From Nocardioides sp. URHA0032 (GTDB lineage Bacteria; Actinomycetota; Actinomycetes; Propionibacteriales; Nocardioidaceae), in the NCBI RefSeq assembly GCF_000620645.1, contig NZ_KK211160.1, forward strand, positions 500,836-564,835: 64,000 bases of DNA. The letters run 5' to 3'. A program made the translations under genes and the position numbers. Shown piece after piece: positions 8,430 to 15,644 of this stretch (positions are counted from its first letter, which is position 1; each line of letters opens with the position of its first letter). Below the pieces are notes generated by a model. It had not been told where the DNA came from and ran no database searches. It worked only from the letters and a program-made list of their open reading frames with translations.

Positions 8430-8777
8430 TCAGTCGGGCAAGCGGGCCAGGATGTCTCCCAAGCCGAGAGCGCCGTGCGCGCAGGTGGCGCAGTCCAGAT
8501 GGAGCGGCGGTGTGCCCGGGTCATGGACCAGGCTCGCATCGTAGGCGACCCAGAAGGCGACCAGCTGTCGGGCTAGGGCGGGGTCGACCGCGAGCCCGAC
8601 GATGGAGGCCTCCACCAACTCTAGCTGTCGCTCCAGGGCCGGCACTTCGACGACGCCCCAGCAGGCGAGTTCAGCGATGATCCGCGCCAGGTACAGCCGG
8701 TGCTTGGCGAGTTGGACGAGGCGCCGCCGCTTGCCGCGGGGGAGCTGGTCATGGAGCTGTAGTTCGAGATCGTTCAT
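8430..8777 (-). CDS. Hypothetical protein, 115 aa, C-terminal CxxC motif
   Basis: Start chosen at the ATG giving MNDLELQLHDQLPRGKRRR. It is a small helical protein with a basic N-terminal patch and a long amphipathic middle, ending with HLDCATCAHG...DILARLPD. The paired Cys plus neighbouring His could bind a metal. I do not recognise the family. It is the last member of a minus-strand row (9320-11435, 8909-9238, 8430-8777) that begins with a NurA-like gene, with gaps of 81 and 131 bp. A shared role in DNA processing or defence is a guess from context only. Confidence 0.55.
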   Translation of the reverse strand: MNDLELQLHDQLPRGKRRRLVQLAKHRLYLARIIAELACWGVVEVPALERQLELVEASIVGLAVDPALARQLVAFWVAYDASLVHDPGTPPLHLDCATCAHGALGLGDILARLPD

Positions 8778-8908
8778 CAGACGACTCCGTGTCTCGGCGC
8801 CGGAACCCCAGGCTTGGGGCCCTGGGCGCGGCACGTCATGTTGGACGTGGCGAACGGCACCGTGGGGGCGAGCCCGCTGCAGGCAAGTCAGATGAGCTGG
8901 AGTCGAGA

Positions 8909-9238
8909 TCAGCGTGCAGCGAGCGTCCGAGCAGCGGCGGCCGCGGCGTCCCGCAGCGGCTCCGCGCCCCAGATCGTGCAGAACCCGGGCGCAGGTGCGG
9001 CGACGCCGGCAAGTAACCCGTGAGCGAGCAGGAAGGCGTCCGCGAGGCAGTCGGGGTCCGCGGCCGGGTGGGCCTGGCGGGCCAAGCGCAGGAGCGTGAT
9101 GAGGTCGCTTCCGCGGTCCAGATGCTCGGCGATCGCGAGAGCGAGCTCCCGTAGCGCGCCGTCGAGCGAGCACCGACCGGCGGCGACGTGGTCCTGCGGG
9201 GAGTCGAGGTCGTCGTTGGGTCGGCCGTCCTGGGTCAT
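8909..9238 (-). CDS. Hypothetical protein, 109 aa
   Basis: A short Ala/Leu-rich helical protein whose N-terminus is acidic (MTQDGRPNDDLDSPQDHV) and whose body alternates helices (LRELALAIAEHLDRGSDLITLLRLARQ; CLADAFLLAHGLLAGV). There are no membrane segments and no known motif. It lies 81 bp after the NurA-like reading frame and 131 bp before the CxxC protein, all on the minus strand, consistent with one transcript. Function is not known. Confidence 0.5.
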   Translation of the reverse strand: MTQDGRPNDDLDSPQDHVAAGRCSLDGALRELALAIAEHLDRGSDLITLLRLARQAHPAADPDCLADAFLLAHGLLAGVAAPAPGFCTIWGAEPLRDAAAAAARTLAAR

Positions 9239-10158
9239 GTGCCCTACCGTCCGGCCAGCCCGTCCTCCTGCCTGTATCCCGAATCGTGCAAGCCGGCCCG
9301 CTGCCGGGGCCGGGCGACGTCAGCTGAGTTGGCTGATGACCAAGGGCATGCGCGCTCGGAGCACGGCTTCGGCTCGCGCGAAGCCTACGAGGTGGACGTC
9401 TCGGCGCCGGTCGCTGGAGGTGGGGGGTTGGCGGTGCTTCAGGGCCAACGCGCAGGCGGCGTCCAGTGCTTCAAGACCGGCGTCGAGGAAGCACTCGACG
9501 CGGATGAGGGAGTAGGACCAGGGGTGTGCGGACGTGGCGGTCCGGAGGCGGAGGAATGCCGTGAGCCGGTCCCGCTCACCGATGCGGGTCGCCGGCAGTC
9601 GTAGGGCCGGCGACCGCCAGCCGCCTTCCTGAGGGAGGCCGCTTGGGTCGGTCAACCACGGCGTGTCCGCGGCGCCCTTGATGATGCCCGCTACGTCGGG
9701 GCGGGAGGTAGGCGGCAGCGATCCGTCGACCATGACAAAGGCGCCCGGCCGGGCAGGAGCTTCCTCGAGGGCCTGCCGCTCGAGGCGTCGACGGGTCTGG
9801 TCGATCCAGGTGTCGGTGGAGAGTGCGAGATCCCAGGGCTGGAGGTCGGGAAGGGCGACGATCGGCATGTCGTCGCAGGCACGCCGGACCTCTGCGGCAT
9901 CGGCAGCACTACACAACGCCGCGAGTTCCTCCTCGACGTTGAGGAGGTCCCGTCCCAGCACCGTCCCGGCCGAGCAGTAGGCCAAGGTGATGTCTCGGTG
10001 GCCGGCGACCCGCCCTGCCAGGCAGCGCGTCTGGATGCCATCGATCCACCCGATCGGTTCCAGTGACCGGTCCCCGACTGGCCGCGGCCCGTCCTCCACG
10101 ACGAAGGCCGTCCGACGGTAGCCACCGGCGGTTGCCGTGCCGTCGGGGCGGTGACGCG

Positions 10159-11157
10159 CTAGTTGTGATGTTCAGCCAGGTTGTCCAACCGGGTGATGGG
10201 TGGTTGGCCGCCGAGTGCTGAGTGGGGCCGGTGGTGGTTGTACTGGTGGAGCCATCCTGCCAGTGCGGCCCTGCGGGTGCTCTCGGATGCGTAGAGCTTC
10301 TTGTAGGCCCACCCGTCGGCCATGGTGCGGTGGAGTCTCTCGATCTTGCCGTTGGTCTGGGGGCGTCGGGGTCGGGTCTTCTTGACCTTGATGCCGAGCT
10401 CCGCACAGGTGTCGTGCCACAGGTACGACTTGTAGGCCGCGCCGTTGTCGGACAAGATCCGCTCGACGACGACGCCGCGTTCGGCGAACCAAGCCACCGC
10501 CCGGTAGAGGACCCCGACCGCGGTGATGGCCTTCTCGTCGTCGTGGCACTCGGCATAGGCCAGGCGGGTGTAGTCGTCGATCACGGTGTGCACGAAGCAC
10601 GTCCCGACCTTCGGGTGGTACTTGCGGGCCTTGATCCCGGTCCGGTCGCGGGTGGCACGCCGGTTGGCGTAGCCCTGGGACTTGCCAACGAAGCGCCACC
10701 CGCCACCGTCGGGGATGTTGCCGAACTTGGTGACATCGACATGGAGCAGCTCCCCGGGTCGCGACTTCTCGTAGCGCCTGGCTGGTTCCCCGGTGGCCCG
10801 GTCGATGTAGGCGAGCCGGTTGAGGCCGCAGCGGACCAGCACCGCGTGCACGGTCGAGGCCGGCACGTCGAGCTTCGCGCCGATCTGGACCGGACCCAGT
10901 CGTTGCTTCCAACGCAGGTGCACGATCTTGCGCACCACCGGCTGCGGGGTCTTGGCGTGCTGGGCATGACGTGCCGAGGACCGGTCGTTCATCCCGGCGA
11001 CGCCCTCGTCGCGGTACCGGCGAGCCCACTTGTCCGCGGTGCGCCAGGTGACGTTGAAGAACTCAGCAGCACGCGACGGTGGCCACCCGTCCTCGACGAC
11101 CAACCGAGCCAGCCGTAGCCGATGCCGTGGGGTCAGAGCAGCATTAACGTGAGACAT
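10159..11157 (-). CDS. IS481-family transposase, 332 aa
   Basis: Start chosen at the ATG giving MSHVNAALTPRHRLRLARLVV; AGGAGG lies 6 bases upstream. An N-terminal helix-turn-helix (RAAEFFNVTWRTADKWARRY) precedes an rve-type integrase core. The DDE residues are visible as LLHVDVTKFG, ILSDNGAAY and TNGKIERLHRT. The C-terminal motif YNHHRPHSALGGQPPITRL is typical. The last codon (Asn) spans the IS boundary and the TAG stop is supplied by the duplicated target, so the element does not carry its own stop. Confidence 0.95.
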   Translation of the reverse strand: MSHVNAALTPRHRLRLARLVVEDGWPPSRAAEFFNVTWRTADKWARRYRDEGVAGMNDRSSARHAQHAKTPQPVVRKIVHLRWKQRLGPVQIGAKLDVPASTVHAVLVRCGLNRLAYIDRATGEPARRYEKSRPGELLHVDVTKFGNIPDGGGWRFVGKSQGYANRRATRDRTGIKARKYHPKVGTCFVHTVIDDYTRLAYAECHDDEKAITAVGVLYRAVAWFAERGVVVERILSDNGAAYKSYLWHDTCAELGIKVKKTRPRRPQTNGKIERLHRTMADGWAYKKLYASESTRRAALAGWLHQYNHHRPHSALGGQPPITRLDNLAEHHN

Positions 11158-11216
11158 GAAGGCCTCCTGGGTGGGAGTGGTTCCTAGGTAGCTCCACTCC
11201 ACACCGGGAGGCCTTC
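11158..11216 (-). promoter_or_regulatory. Stem-loop covering the transposase ribosome binding site (first IS)
   Basis: Arms 11158-11180 and 11194-11216 pair at 19 of 23 positions around a 13-base loop. On the minus-strand transcript the 3' arm contains the AGGAGG site and abuts the start codon. Transcripts entering from outside would fold and hide the site, whereas a transcript starting inside the loop would not. The same arrangement occurs in the second IS. Confidence 0.55.
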
Positions 11217-11435
11217 ACCCATCTACGACTTCGCCGTACCCAATCGCACAACGTGCCTGGGCATCACAGCTAGTTGCTGAATGAAGTGCTTCAGGTCGAC
11301 TGGGGCAGGCCGAGCCACGCCGTTCGTCAGTGTTGAGGGCTCTGTTCCATTCCCCGGTTCGTCGGGTGATTGGGTTGTCGCCCCGGACGGAACCGGTTGG
11401 ACGGCGGGTGGCTGACTGTGGGGAAGCTTCTGCAT

Positions 11436-11792
11436 GGGTCCTCCAACGGGCTCGGGAACTCGAGCGGACAGCGAGCAGCTGACGAGACCATGGGTGCCCT
11501 CGGGAGCCGTCGGTGCAGTGGCTACGGCCCGCGCCCCAGGTAGGCCAACATCGCACTGGCGCATGCCGTCGCGACCGGCCATCAGCTCCCCTCGGCCGGT
11601 GCGCGCGAGCGGGCCGGTACGGTCGACCTGTGCTCCGCCGATTCGCTGAGCGCAATAGTTCACCGCGCCGAAGATGCCTCATCACAGGTGTCGGTTGCCG
11701 GACGTGAGTCGATGTCAACAGGGCGTCCCCCACGACGCGGCGCCCGTCTACGAACGGCTGCGCGCATCGGAGATCGCCGCACTGTCATTGCT
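11436..11792. other. Divergent intergenic region, no gene seen
   Basis: 357 bp between the start of the split NurA-like gene and the plus-strand gene at 11793. Open frames here lack coding character and no operator-like symmetry was noticed. Presumably it holds promoters for both directions. Confidence 0.45.
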
Positions 11793-12071
11793 ATGCCGAT
11801 CGACCTCACTGCGACACACATCCACATCGTGTTCCGCCGACGACGCGACCACTGGGTCAGCGCCATCACGTGTTACACGGGTAGCGGGACCGTGCACTTC
11901 CACGACGTAGGCGTGTCCGCCGATCCGGCGGTCGCTTTCGCGCCGGCTCTGACCGCGTTCGAATCCTTGGAGCAAGCGCCCGATGAACTCATCTGGGCCG
12001 TCGCACAGGCGTACGTGCCCGCCGACGATCTTCCCGCCCTCATCGAAGCAGTGTACGCCGCCAACTTCTAG
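11793..12071 (+). CDS. Hypothetical protein, 92 aa
   Basis: Start chosen at the ATG giving MPIDLTATHIHIVFRRRRDHW; an in-frame upstream extension is Arg-rich and non-coding in style. It is a compact alpha/beta-looking protein: two early beta-like stretches (HIHIVF; WVSAITCYT; TVHFHDVGV), then helices (AFESLEQAPDELIWAVAQAYV). There is no known motif or signal peptide. It is followed directly by two very small open frames. I do not recognise it. Confidence 0.5.
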   Translation: MPIDLTATHIHIVFRRRRDHWVSAITCYTGSGTVHFHDVGVSADPAVAFAPALTAFESLEQAPDELIWAVAQAYVPADDLPALIEAVYAANF

Positions 12072-12074
12072 ACC

Positions 12075-12194
12075 GTGGTCGCCGCGCGCGCAACAGGACG
12101 TGCCGGGCACGTCGAGCACATCTTTCGCAACCTCGACGGCACCATTGGGGAGCGCAACACCTACGGGCACGGCCCGCGCAACATTCCCAGCTGA
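12075..12194 (+). CDS. Very small ORF, 39 aa, toxin-tail-like end
   Basis: GTG start 3 bp after the previous stop. The product ends RNTYGHGPRNIPS, resembling the short His/Gly/Pro tails at the ends of some polymorphic toxin or nuclease proteins (GHGP..IP). It could be the last piece of a decayed gene. Its TGA overlaps the ATG of the next tiny frame (TGATG). Confidence 0.25.
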   Translation: MVAARATGRAGHVEHIFRNLDGTIGERNTYGHGPRNIPS

Positions 12195-12295
12195 TGGGTC
12201 GGTGGTGGCGCTGGCATGGCGGCCGGCTGATGCTGAGTGCCGGCGCAATCTGTCTGGTTGCGGCTGCAGTGCTCACCGTTGCCACTGCTGGCTAG
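12194..12295 (+). CDS. Putative 33-aa single-pass membrane peptide
   Basis: MGRWWRWHGGRLMLSAG is followed by a clean hydrophobic stretch AICLVAAAVLTVATAG and a stop. The cationic, Trp-rich N-terminus plus one transmembrane segment is the shape of small membrane peptides. The start codon overlaps the previous stop. No ribosome binding site is obvious, so expression is uncertain. Confidence 0.35.
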   Translation: MGRWWRWHGGRLMLSAGAICLVAAAVLTVATAG

Positions 12296-12350
12296 CGATC
12301 GCGGGCACGCATCGAGGCGGCCTGTCGGCATCGACGCCGAGCGCGATGCA

Positions 12351-12386
12351 GCCCGCCGCCACCGGATGTCTCCGGTGACGGCGGGC
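12351..12386. terminator. Stem-loop terminator
   Basis: A 16-bp stem with one mismatch (12351-12366 with 12371-12386), GCCCGCCG and CACCGGA arms, and a TGTC tetraloop. It lies downstream of the short plus-strand frames and upstream of the end of the minus-strand transposase frame. Confidence 0.7.
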
Positions 12387-12403
12387 GGCCCTTCGGGGTT
12401 GCT

Positions 12404-13498
12404 CTAGCGGCTGGCGAGCTCCTCGGCTGAGGGATTGCTGGCGGCTGCCGCGGGCTCGACCTCGCCGTCGGCGACAGGGGCGTGCTTCTCGAGGCTTAGG
12501 GTGTAGTTCCCCGTGACGTTGTGAACGCGGTCGGCGGGGACCCGGCCTCCGATGCCGGTGTGGGGTCTGTGGTGATTGTAGAAGTGGAGCCAGGCGGCGT
12601 AGGTCGCTGCGCGGGCATCGTCTGAGAGGTAGACCCCGGCGTAGGCCCATTCAGTGACCAGGGTGCGGTTGAAGCGCTCTACCTTGCCGTTGGTCTGAGG
12701 CCGGTAGGGCCGGGTCCTGCGGTGCTTGACCCCTTCGCCGAGCGCGGCCGCGAAGTCGTGCGAGCGGTAGCAGGCGCCGTTGTCGGTCATGACTGCTTGG
12801 ACGGTGATCCCGGCGTCGGCGAAGTAGGCCTTGGCTCGCAGCCAGAAGCCAGCGGCCGTCTCCTTGCGCTCGTCGAGGAGTTGCTCGGAGTAGGTCAGCC
12901 GGGAATGGTCGTCGACGGCGTGGTGGAGAAACACGTAGCGGCGTGAGGGTGATGCGCCAGCGCGAGCAGCGCGGTCAGTGGCAGCCTGTGCACGCTTGTG
13001 CTGAGCCGAGCCTCGTCCGAACGCGCGCCAGCTGCCGCCGTCCGGGATCCGGCCGAGCTTCTTGATGTCCACGTGCACAAGTTCGCCTGGTGCGGCGGCT
13101 TCGTAGCGGTGTGGCTTGGGTTTGCGGATCACCAGGCCCGTGGCCTGATCGACGTGCGCAAGCAACGGCATCCGGTATCGCTGCAGCACCCGGCCGACCG
13201 TCGAGCGAGGCACACGCAGGTGATAGCTGATCCGGTGCGGGCCCCACCGCCGGCAGTAGCGCAGCTTCACGATCCGGCGCTCGAGGCGGGTCGGGGTCTT
13301 GGTCGGGGACGAGTGAGGTCGCGACGAGAAGTCCGTCATCGGCAGCCCCGCCCGCAACCGGGCAGCCCACTTTGAAGCAGTGGCGGGCGAACACTGGAAC
13401 CGCTCGGCCGCCCGGCGGACCGACCAGCCGTGCACGACGATCAACTCGGCCAGCCGCCGGCGTCCGACCGGAGTCAGCGGAGCATTAGCGTGAGTCAT
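12404..13498 (-). CDS. IS481-family transposase, read through into flank (364 aa)
   Basis: ATG start giving MTHANAPLTPVGRRRLAELIV, with GGAGG 5 bases upstream inside a hairpin. It has an N-terminal HTH (RAAERFQCSPATASKWAARL) and an integrase core with LVHVDIKKLG, VMTDNGACY and TNGKVERFNRT as the DDE triad, then YNHHRPHTGIGGRVP. The IS inverted repeat encodes VTGNYT. Beyond it the frame continues about 30 codons into flanking DNA (EKHAPVADGEVEPAAAAS...) because the expected target-derived stop is absent on this side. Activity may survive, but the tail is foreign. Confidence 0.9.
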   Translation of the reverse strand: MTHANAPLTPVGRRRLAELIVVHGWSVRRAAERFQCSPATASKWAARLRAGLPMTDFSSRPHSSPTKTPTRLERRIVKLRYCRRWGPHRISYHLRVPRSTVGRVLQRYRMPLLAHVDQATGLVIRKPKPHRYEAAAPGELVHVDIKKLGRIPDGGSWRAFGRGSAQHKRAQAATDRAARAGASPSRRYVFLHHAVDDHSRLTYSEQLLDERKETAAGFWLRAKAYFADAGITVQAVMTDNGACYRSHDFAAALGEGVKHRRTRPYRPQTNGKVERFNRTLVTEWAYAGVYLSDDARAATYAAWLHFYNHHRPHTGIGGRVPADRVHNVTGNYTLSLEKHAPVADGEVEPAAAASNPSAEELASR

Positions 13499-13599
13499 GA
13501 GGACCTCCAGTAAGAGGGTTGGTGTGGTAACCCCCTCCGTACTGGAGGTCCTCCTCATTCGTCTACGCCTTGGCGTTCACAACCTGTCGGGGAACTACA
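12502..13599 (-). mobile_element. Second IS481-family insertion sequence, one flank rearranged
   Basis: 1098 bp bounded by inverted repeats beginning TGTAGTTCCCCG and sharing GTTGTGAACGC after a 4-base variable stretch. The right flank is CCTAGT, again an NCTAGN site, but the left flank is TTAGGG, so no target duplication is visible. This indicates deletion or recombination beside the left end after insertion. The right end lies exactly on the TAG stop codon of the PD-(D/E)xK-like gene. Confidence 0.88.
13499..13553 (-). promoter_or_regulatory. Stem-loop covering the transposase ribosome binding site (second IS)
   Basis: Perfect 14-bp arms (13499-13512 and 13540-13553), GAGGACCTCCAGTA and its complement, enclose 27 bases. 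On the minus-strand mRNA the 3' arm holds the GGAGG site immediately before the start codon. This mirrors the first IS although the sequences differ. Confidence 0.6.
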
Positions 13600-13600
13600 C

Positions 13601-13950
13601 CTAGTCGTCGAGCGGGTGCACCGGACCAACGTCGGGGACCAGCCACACTTCGACGCCGAGCTTGCGACGAACCCGGGCGGGCACGCGTGCGGTCGCCGCC
13701 CCAAGTGTCTCGGGGACGGCGAGGACGAACATCGCGTCAGAGTTCGCGTCGGTCATCCGGCGTAGGAGCTGTCCGTACCCGGTGTCGAGGTCGGTGCCGG
13801 CTCGGAGGTGTGGCCCTTGACCTCGGCGACGATGAGCTCGGCGCCTCGGCGCGCGATGACGTCGGTGTGGTCCAGGTTCGTAGTGGTGACGTCCCACCCG
13901 CGCTCAAGCAGGTGCGCAACCAGGGCGGCCTCCACCTCGGCCTCAGTCAT
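13601..13950 (-). pseudogene. PD-(D/E)xK nuclease-like protein with a one-base frameshift
   Basis: The N-terminal frame reads MTEAEVEAALVAHLLERGWDV, then HTDVIARRGAELIVAEVKGHTSEP, with Asp...Glu-x-Lys as in restriction-endonuclease-fold proteins (DRUG-like NERD/PDDEXK families). Near 13795 the homologous text moves to the next frame (GTDLDTGYGQLLRRMTDANSDAMFVLAVPE...WLVPDVGPVHPLDD). The span is 350 bp, one short of a multiple of three, so a single deleted base explains it. Intact length would be 116 aa. It starts 5 bp after the DUF6308-like gene. Its TAG stop is the CTAG used by the second IS. A sequencing error cannot be excluded. Confidence 0.7.
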
Positions 13951-13955
13951 CGACC

Positions 13956-14771
13956 TCAACCTGCCCGCGTGCTCCTTGCCGCATGCATCCACAACACGGC
14001 GTCGAGCAGACGGAGGTCGACGGCGTCGACCTGCACTTCACGTTCGGCCGCCTCTTGGCGTAGCCATCCCAGGGCGACCTTGACCTTCGCGTCGGTCATC
14101 AGGTGGGCATAGACCTGGATGTCGATCGAGAAGTTGCCTGGTCGATCCTTCGCACCCAGGGGGCGGTCGCCGCCGAGGTAGGTGCAGACGAGGTTGTCGC
14201 GCACTGGGAACAGGTAGGGCCGCTTGCGGGCGCAGAGCTTCGCCGCGGTCACCCAGCGGTTCGCGTCCTCGCGGAGCAGGGTCTTGAACCGGTGGTGAAG
14301 TTCCCACATGCGGGTCAAGGTCTCGACGCTCCCGCCGGGCCCGTGTTCGAGGTCGGTGATGTGCGGCGAAGGGTCTAGTCCCTCAAGCTGACGAATCACG
14401 TCCCGGCGCACGTCGCTGGGCTCGAGCAGGAGCCGCCCGTACCGGGCGTCGAGCGTGATGCTGAGGGTGGTGACGGCGTACAGGTCGGCCGCGTCGATGC
14501 CGACCGGGTCGTTCGGAGACGCGTCCAGGAATAGGGTCCCGGAGTACCCGCCGGCGCGGTCGTAGTAAGCCGCCATCGCGCCCACGGCGTCGGCGGCCGT
14601 GAGCGCGGCCAGCGCCTGCGTGACCGCCGTGTCGAGAACCTCGTCGGTGGCAGACGGCCAAGAATCGGGCAGTGCGAACTGGCGGCCGTCGGCGTAGCGA
14701 CCCGGCTTGGACATGGCCACAGCAAACCACTCGGGGTCGACGGCCGGGCGGAAGCGCACGCGTGAAGCCAT
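13956..14771 (-). CDS. DUF6308-like protein, 271 aa
   Basis: The middle and C-terminal parts, MWELHHRFKTLLREDANRW, VTAAKLCARKRPYLFPVRDN and GNFSIDIQVYAHLMTD, match my memory of the actinobacterial DUF6308 family (helix-rich, 'ARKRP.L.PV.D'). No catalytic motif is known to me and there is no signal peptide. ATG start giving MASRVRFRPAVDPEWF. It is followed after 5 bp by the PD-(D/E)xK-like frame, implying one transcript and perhaps a joint role with that nuclease. The N-terminal 90 residues are less familiar. Confidence 0.6.
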   Translation of the reverse strand: MASRVRFRPAVDPEWFAVAMSKPGRYADGRQFALPDSWPSATDEVLDTAVTQALAALTAADAVGAMAAYYDRAGGYSGTLFLDASPNDPVGIDAADLYAVTTLSITLDARYGRLLLEPSDVRRDVIRQLEGLDPSPHITDLEHGPGGSVETLTRMWELHHRFKTLLREDANRWVTAAKLCARKRPYLFPVRDNLVCTYLGGDRPLGAKDRPGNFSIDIQVYAHLMTDAKVKVALGWLRQEAAEREVQVDAVDLRLLDAVLWMHAARSTRAG

Positions 14772-14781
14772 GTCCGAGGCC

Positions 14782-15009
14782 CTAGTCGCTGGCCGGCCGA
14801 ACGTGGGCGGCCGGTACCCACTGCGTGGTGACGGTGACGTCCACGTTGCCGCCGCCGGTCGCGTACATGACGTACGCGAACCATTGCCCGTCCCGGTCCT
14901 TGCGCCAGTTCAGGAGAACCCCTGGTGAGGCCATCGACCCGAACCGAACCCACACGTGCCGAGGCGAGACGTGGCGCCGCAGCCCCGTCCCATCGCCCGC
15001 GCGCCCCAT
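14782..15009 (-). CDS. Small hypothetical protein, 75 aa
   Basis: ATG start giving MGRAGDGTGLRRHVSPRHVWVRFG; longer upstream frames are Pro/Thr-rich and not protein-like. It is a beta-rich small protein with alternating aromatic residues (HVWVRF, VLLNWRKD, WFAYVMYAT, VTVTTQWVPAAHV). Small actinobacterial proteins of this general shape ('HVWV...WVPA..L.P') are common and uncharacterised. The stop is 10 bp before the start of the 271-aa gene, so the two may share a transcript. Confidence 0.6.
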   Translation of the reverse strand: MGRAGDGTGLRRHVSPRHVWVRFGSMASPGVLLNWRKDRDGQWFAYVMYATGGGNVDVTVTTQWVPAAHVRPASD

Positions 15010-15094
15010 CACCCAAGAGTAGAACGTATGTTCGAACAACGGGCCGGGACTAAGCGGGGCCTCCGAGGCGCGGGGGTGCGTTGAGCCTGGAGAG

Positions 15095-15634
15095 TTAGCC
15101 GCGGCGCAGCGTGAGTGGCTTGTTGGGCGCGTACTCGCGGCGGACCCCGCCGCCTTCCTGAACGCCTCCGACGACTTGGACGTGGTCGCGGCGAGGGTTG
15201 GTGCCGCGGTCGGTGCACTTGTGGGGGAGCCGGAAGGTGATGGTGTCGGCACGGTAGTCGGCGGTGACACCCTTCCCGGGGCACCTGACCTTTCTCACGA
15301 GCCGGTCGCCGCGGACCTGCCAGAGTGTGACCTTCCAGCGGCCGTCGAAGTCTTGGAATCGCATCAGTGCATACTCCGGGCCGCCCGATGGCCCAGGGTT
15401 GACGTTCAACGAGGCCCCGAGGTGTCCGGCGCGAAGGTCGCGGTAGGTCGCGACCGCGTCGATGCGCGAACCCTTGTCCTTGACGGCCACCTGAATCACG
15501 TCGTTAGGAGCGTTGGTGTCGCGCGCCGGGTCCAACGCGGTCTTGTTCTGTGCCATCGCGGACGACACTCCCGTCGCGGCGAAGAGGACCGCGGCCACAG
15601 CAGCGCCTGAGGCGACACGCAGGGTCCGAGACAT
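15095..15634 (-). CDS. Secreted hypothetical protein, 179 aa (paralogue of the 44.1-kb protein)
   Basis: A typical Sec signal peptide (MSRTLRVASGAAVAAVLFAATGVSSAMA) is followed by a beta-rich mature domain: DPARDTNAPNDVIQVAV, RIDAVATYRDLRAG, then PEYALMRFQ, RKVRCPGKG and TITFRLPHKC. The order 'D..D....D....V...R...DL....G......PEY......V....C.......I....C' is shared with the secreted protein at 44105-44668. Two Cys could form a disulphide. Monocistronic on the minus strand; function unknown. Confidence 0.75.
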   Translation of the reverse strand: MSRTLRVASGAAVAAVLFAATGVSSAMAQNKTALDPARDTNAPNDVIQVAVKDKGSRIDAVATYRDLRAGHLGASLNVNPGPSGGPEYALMRFQDFDGRWKVTLWQVRGDRLVRKVRCPGKGVTADYRADTITFRLPHKCTDRGTNPRRDHVQVVGGVQEGGGVRREYAPNKPLTLRRG

Positions 15635-15644
15635 GAGAGGGACA

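Larger units (their letters stand above)
10158..11274 (-). mobile_element. IS481-family insertion sequence with 6-bp target duplication
   Basis: The element proper spans 10164-11268 (1105 bp). Ends are imperfect inverted repeats starting TGTGATG, with recognisable similarity over about 20 bp (left TGTGATGTTCAGCCAGGTTGT, right TGTGATGCCCAGGCACGTTGT). It is flanked by an identical hexamer GCTAGT at 10158-10163 and 11269-11274, fitting the NCTAGN target preference known for IS481. It encodes one transposase on the minus strand. The clean duplication and intact transposase suggest a fairly recent insertion. Confidence 0.92.
9320..11435 (-). pseudogene. NurA-like nuclease gene split by an IS481-family insertion
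   Basis: The 3' part (9320-10157) reads through GYRRTAFVVEDG, then EPIGWIDGIQTRC (first Asp motif), FVMVDGSLPP (second), and DVAGIIKGAADTPWL, a layout like NurA-type 5'-3' nucleases. The 5' part starts at an ATG (11435) with a GGAGG site 4 bases upstream and runs to FIQQLA. Removing the IS and one copy of its 6-bp target duplication joins ...FIQQLARHRPDGTATAGGYRR... without a frame break, giving 334 aa. NurA homologues process DNA ends, usually with HerA; no HerA is seen here. The split gene should be inactive unless an internal GTG at 10099 permits a truncated product. Confidence 0.75.
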
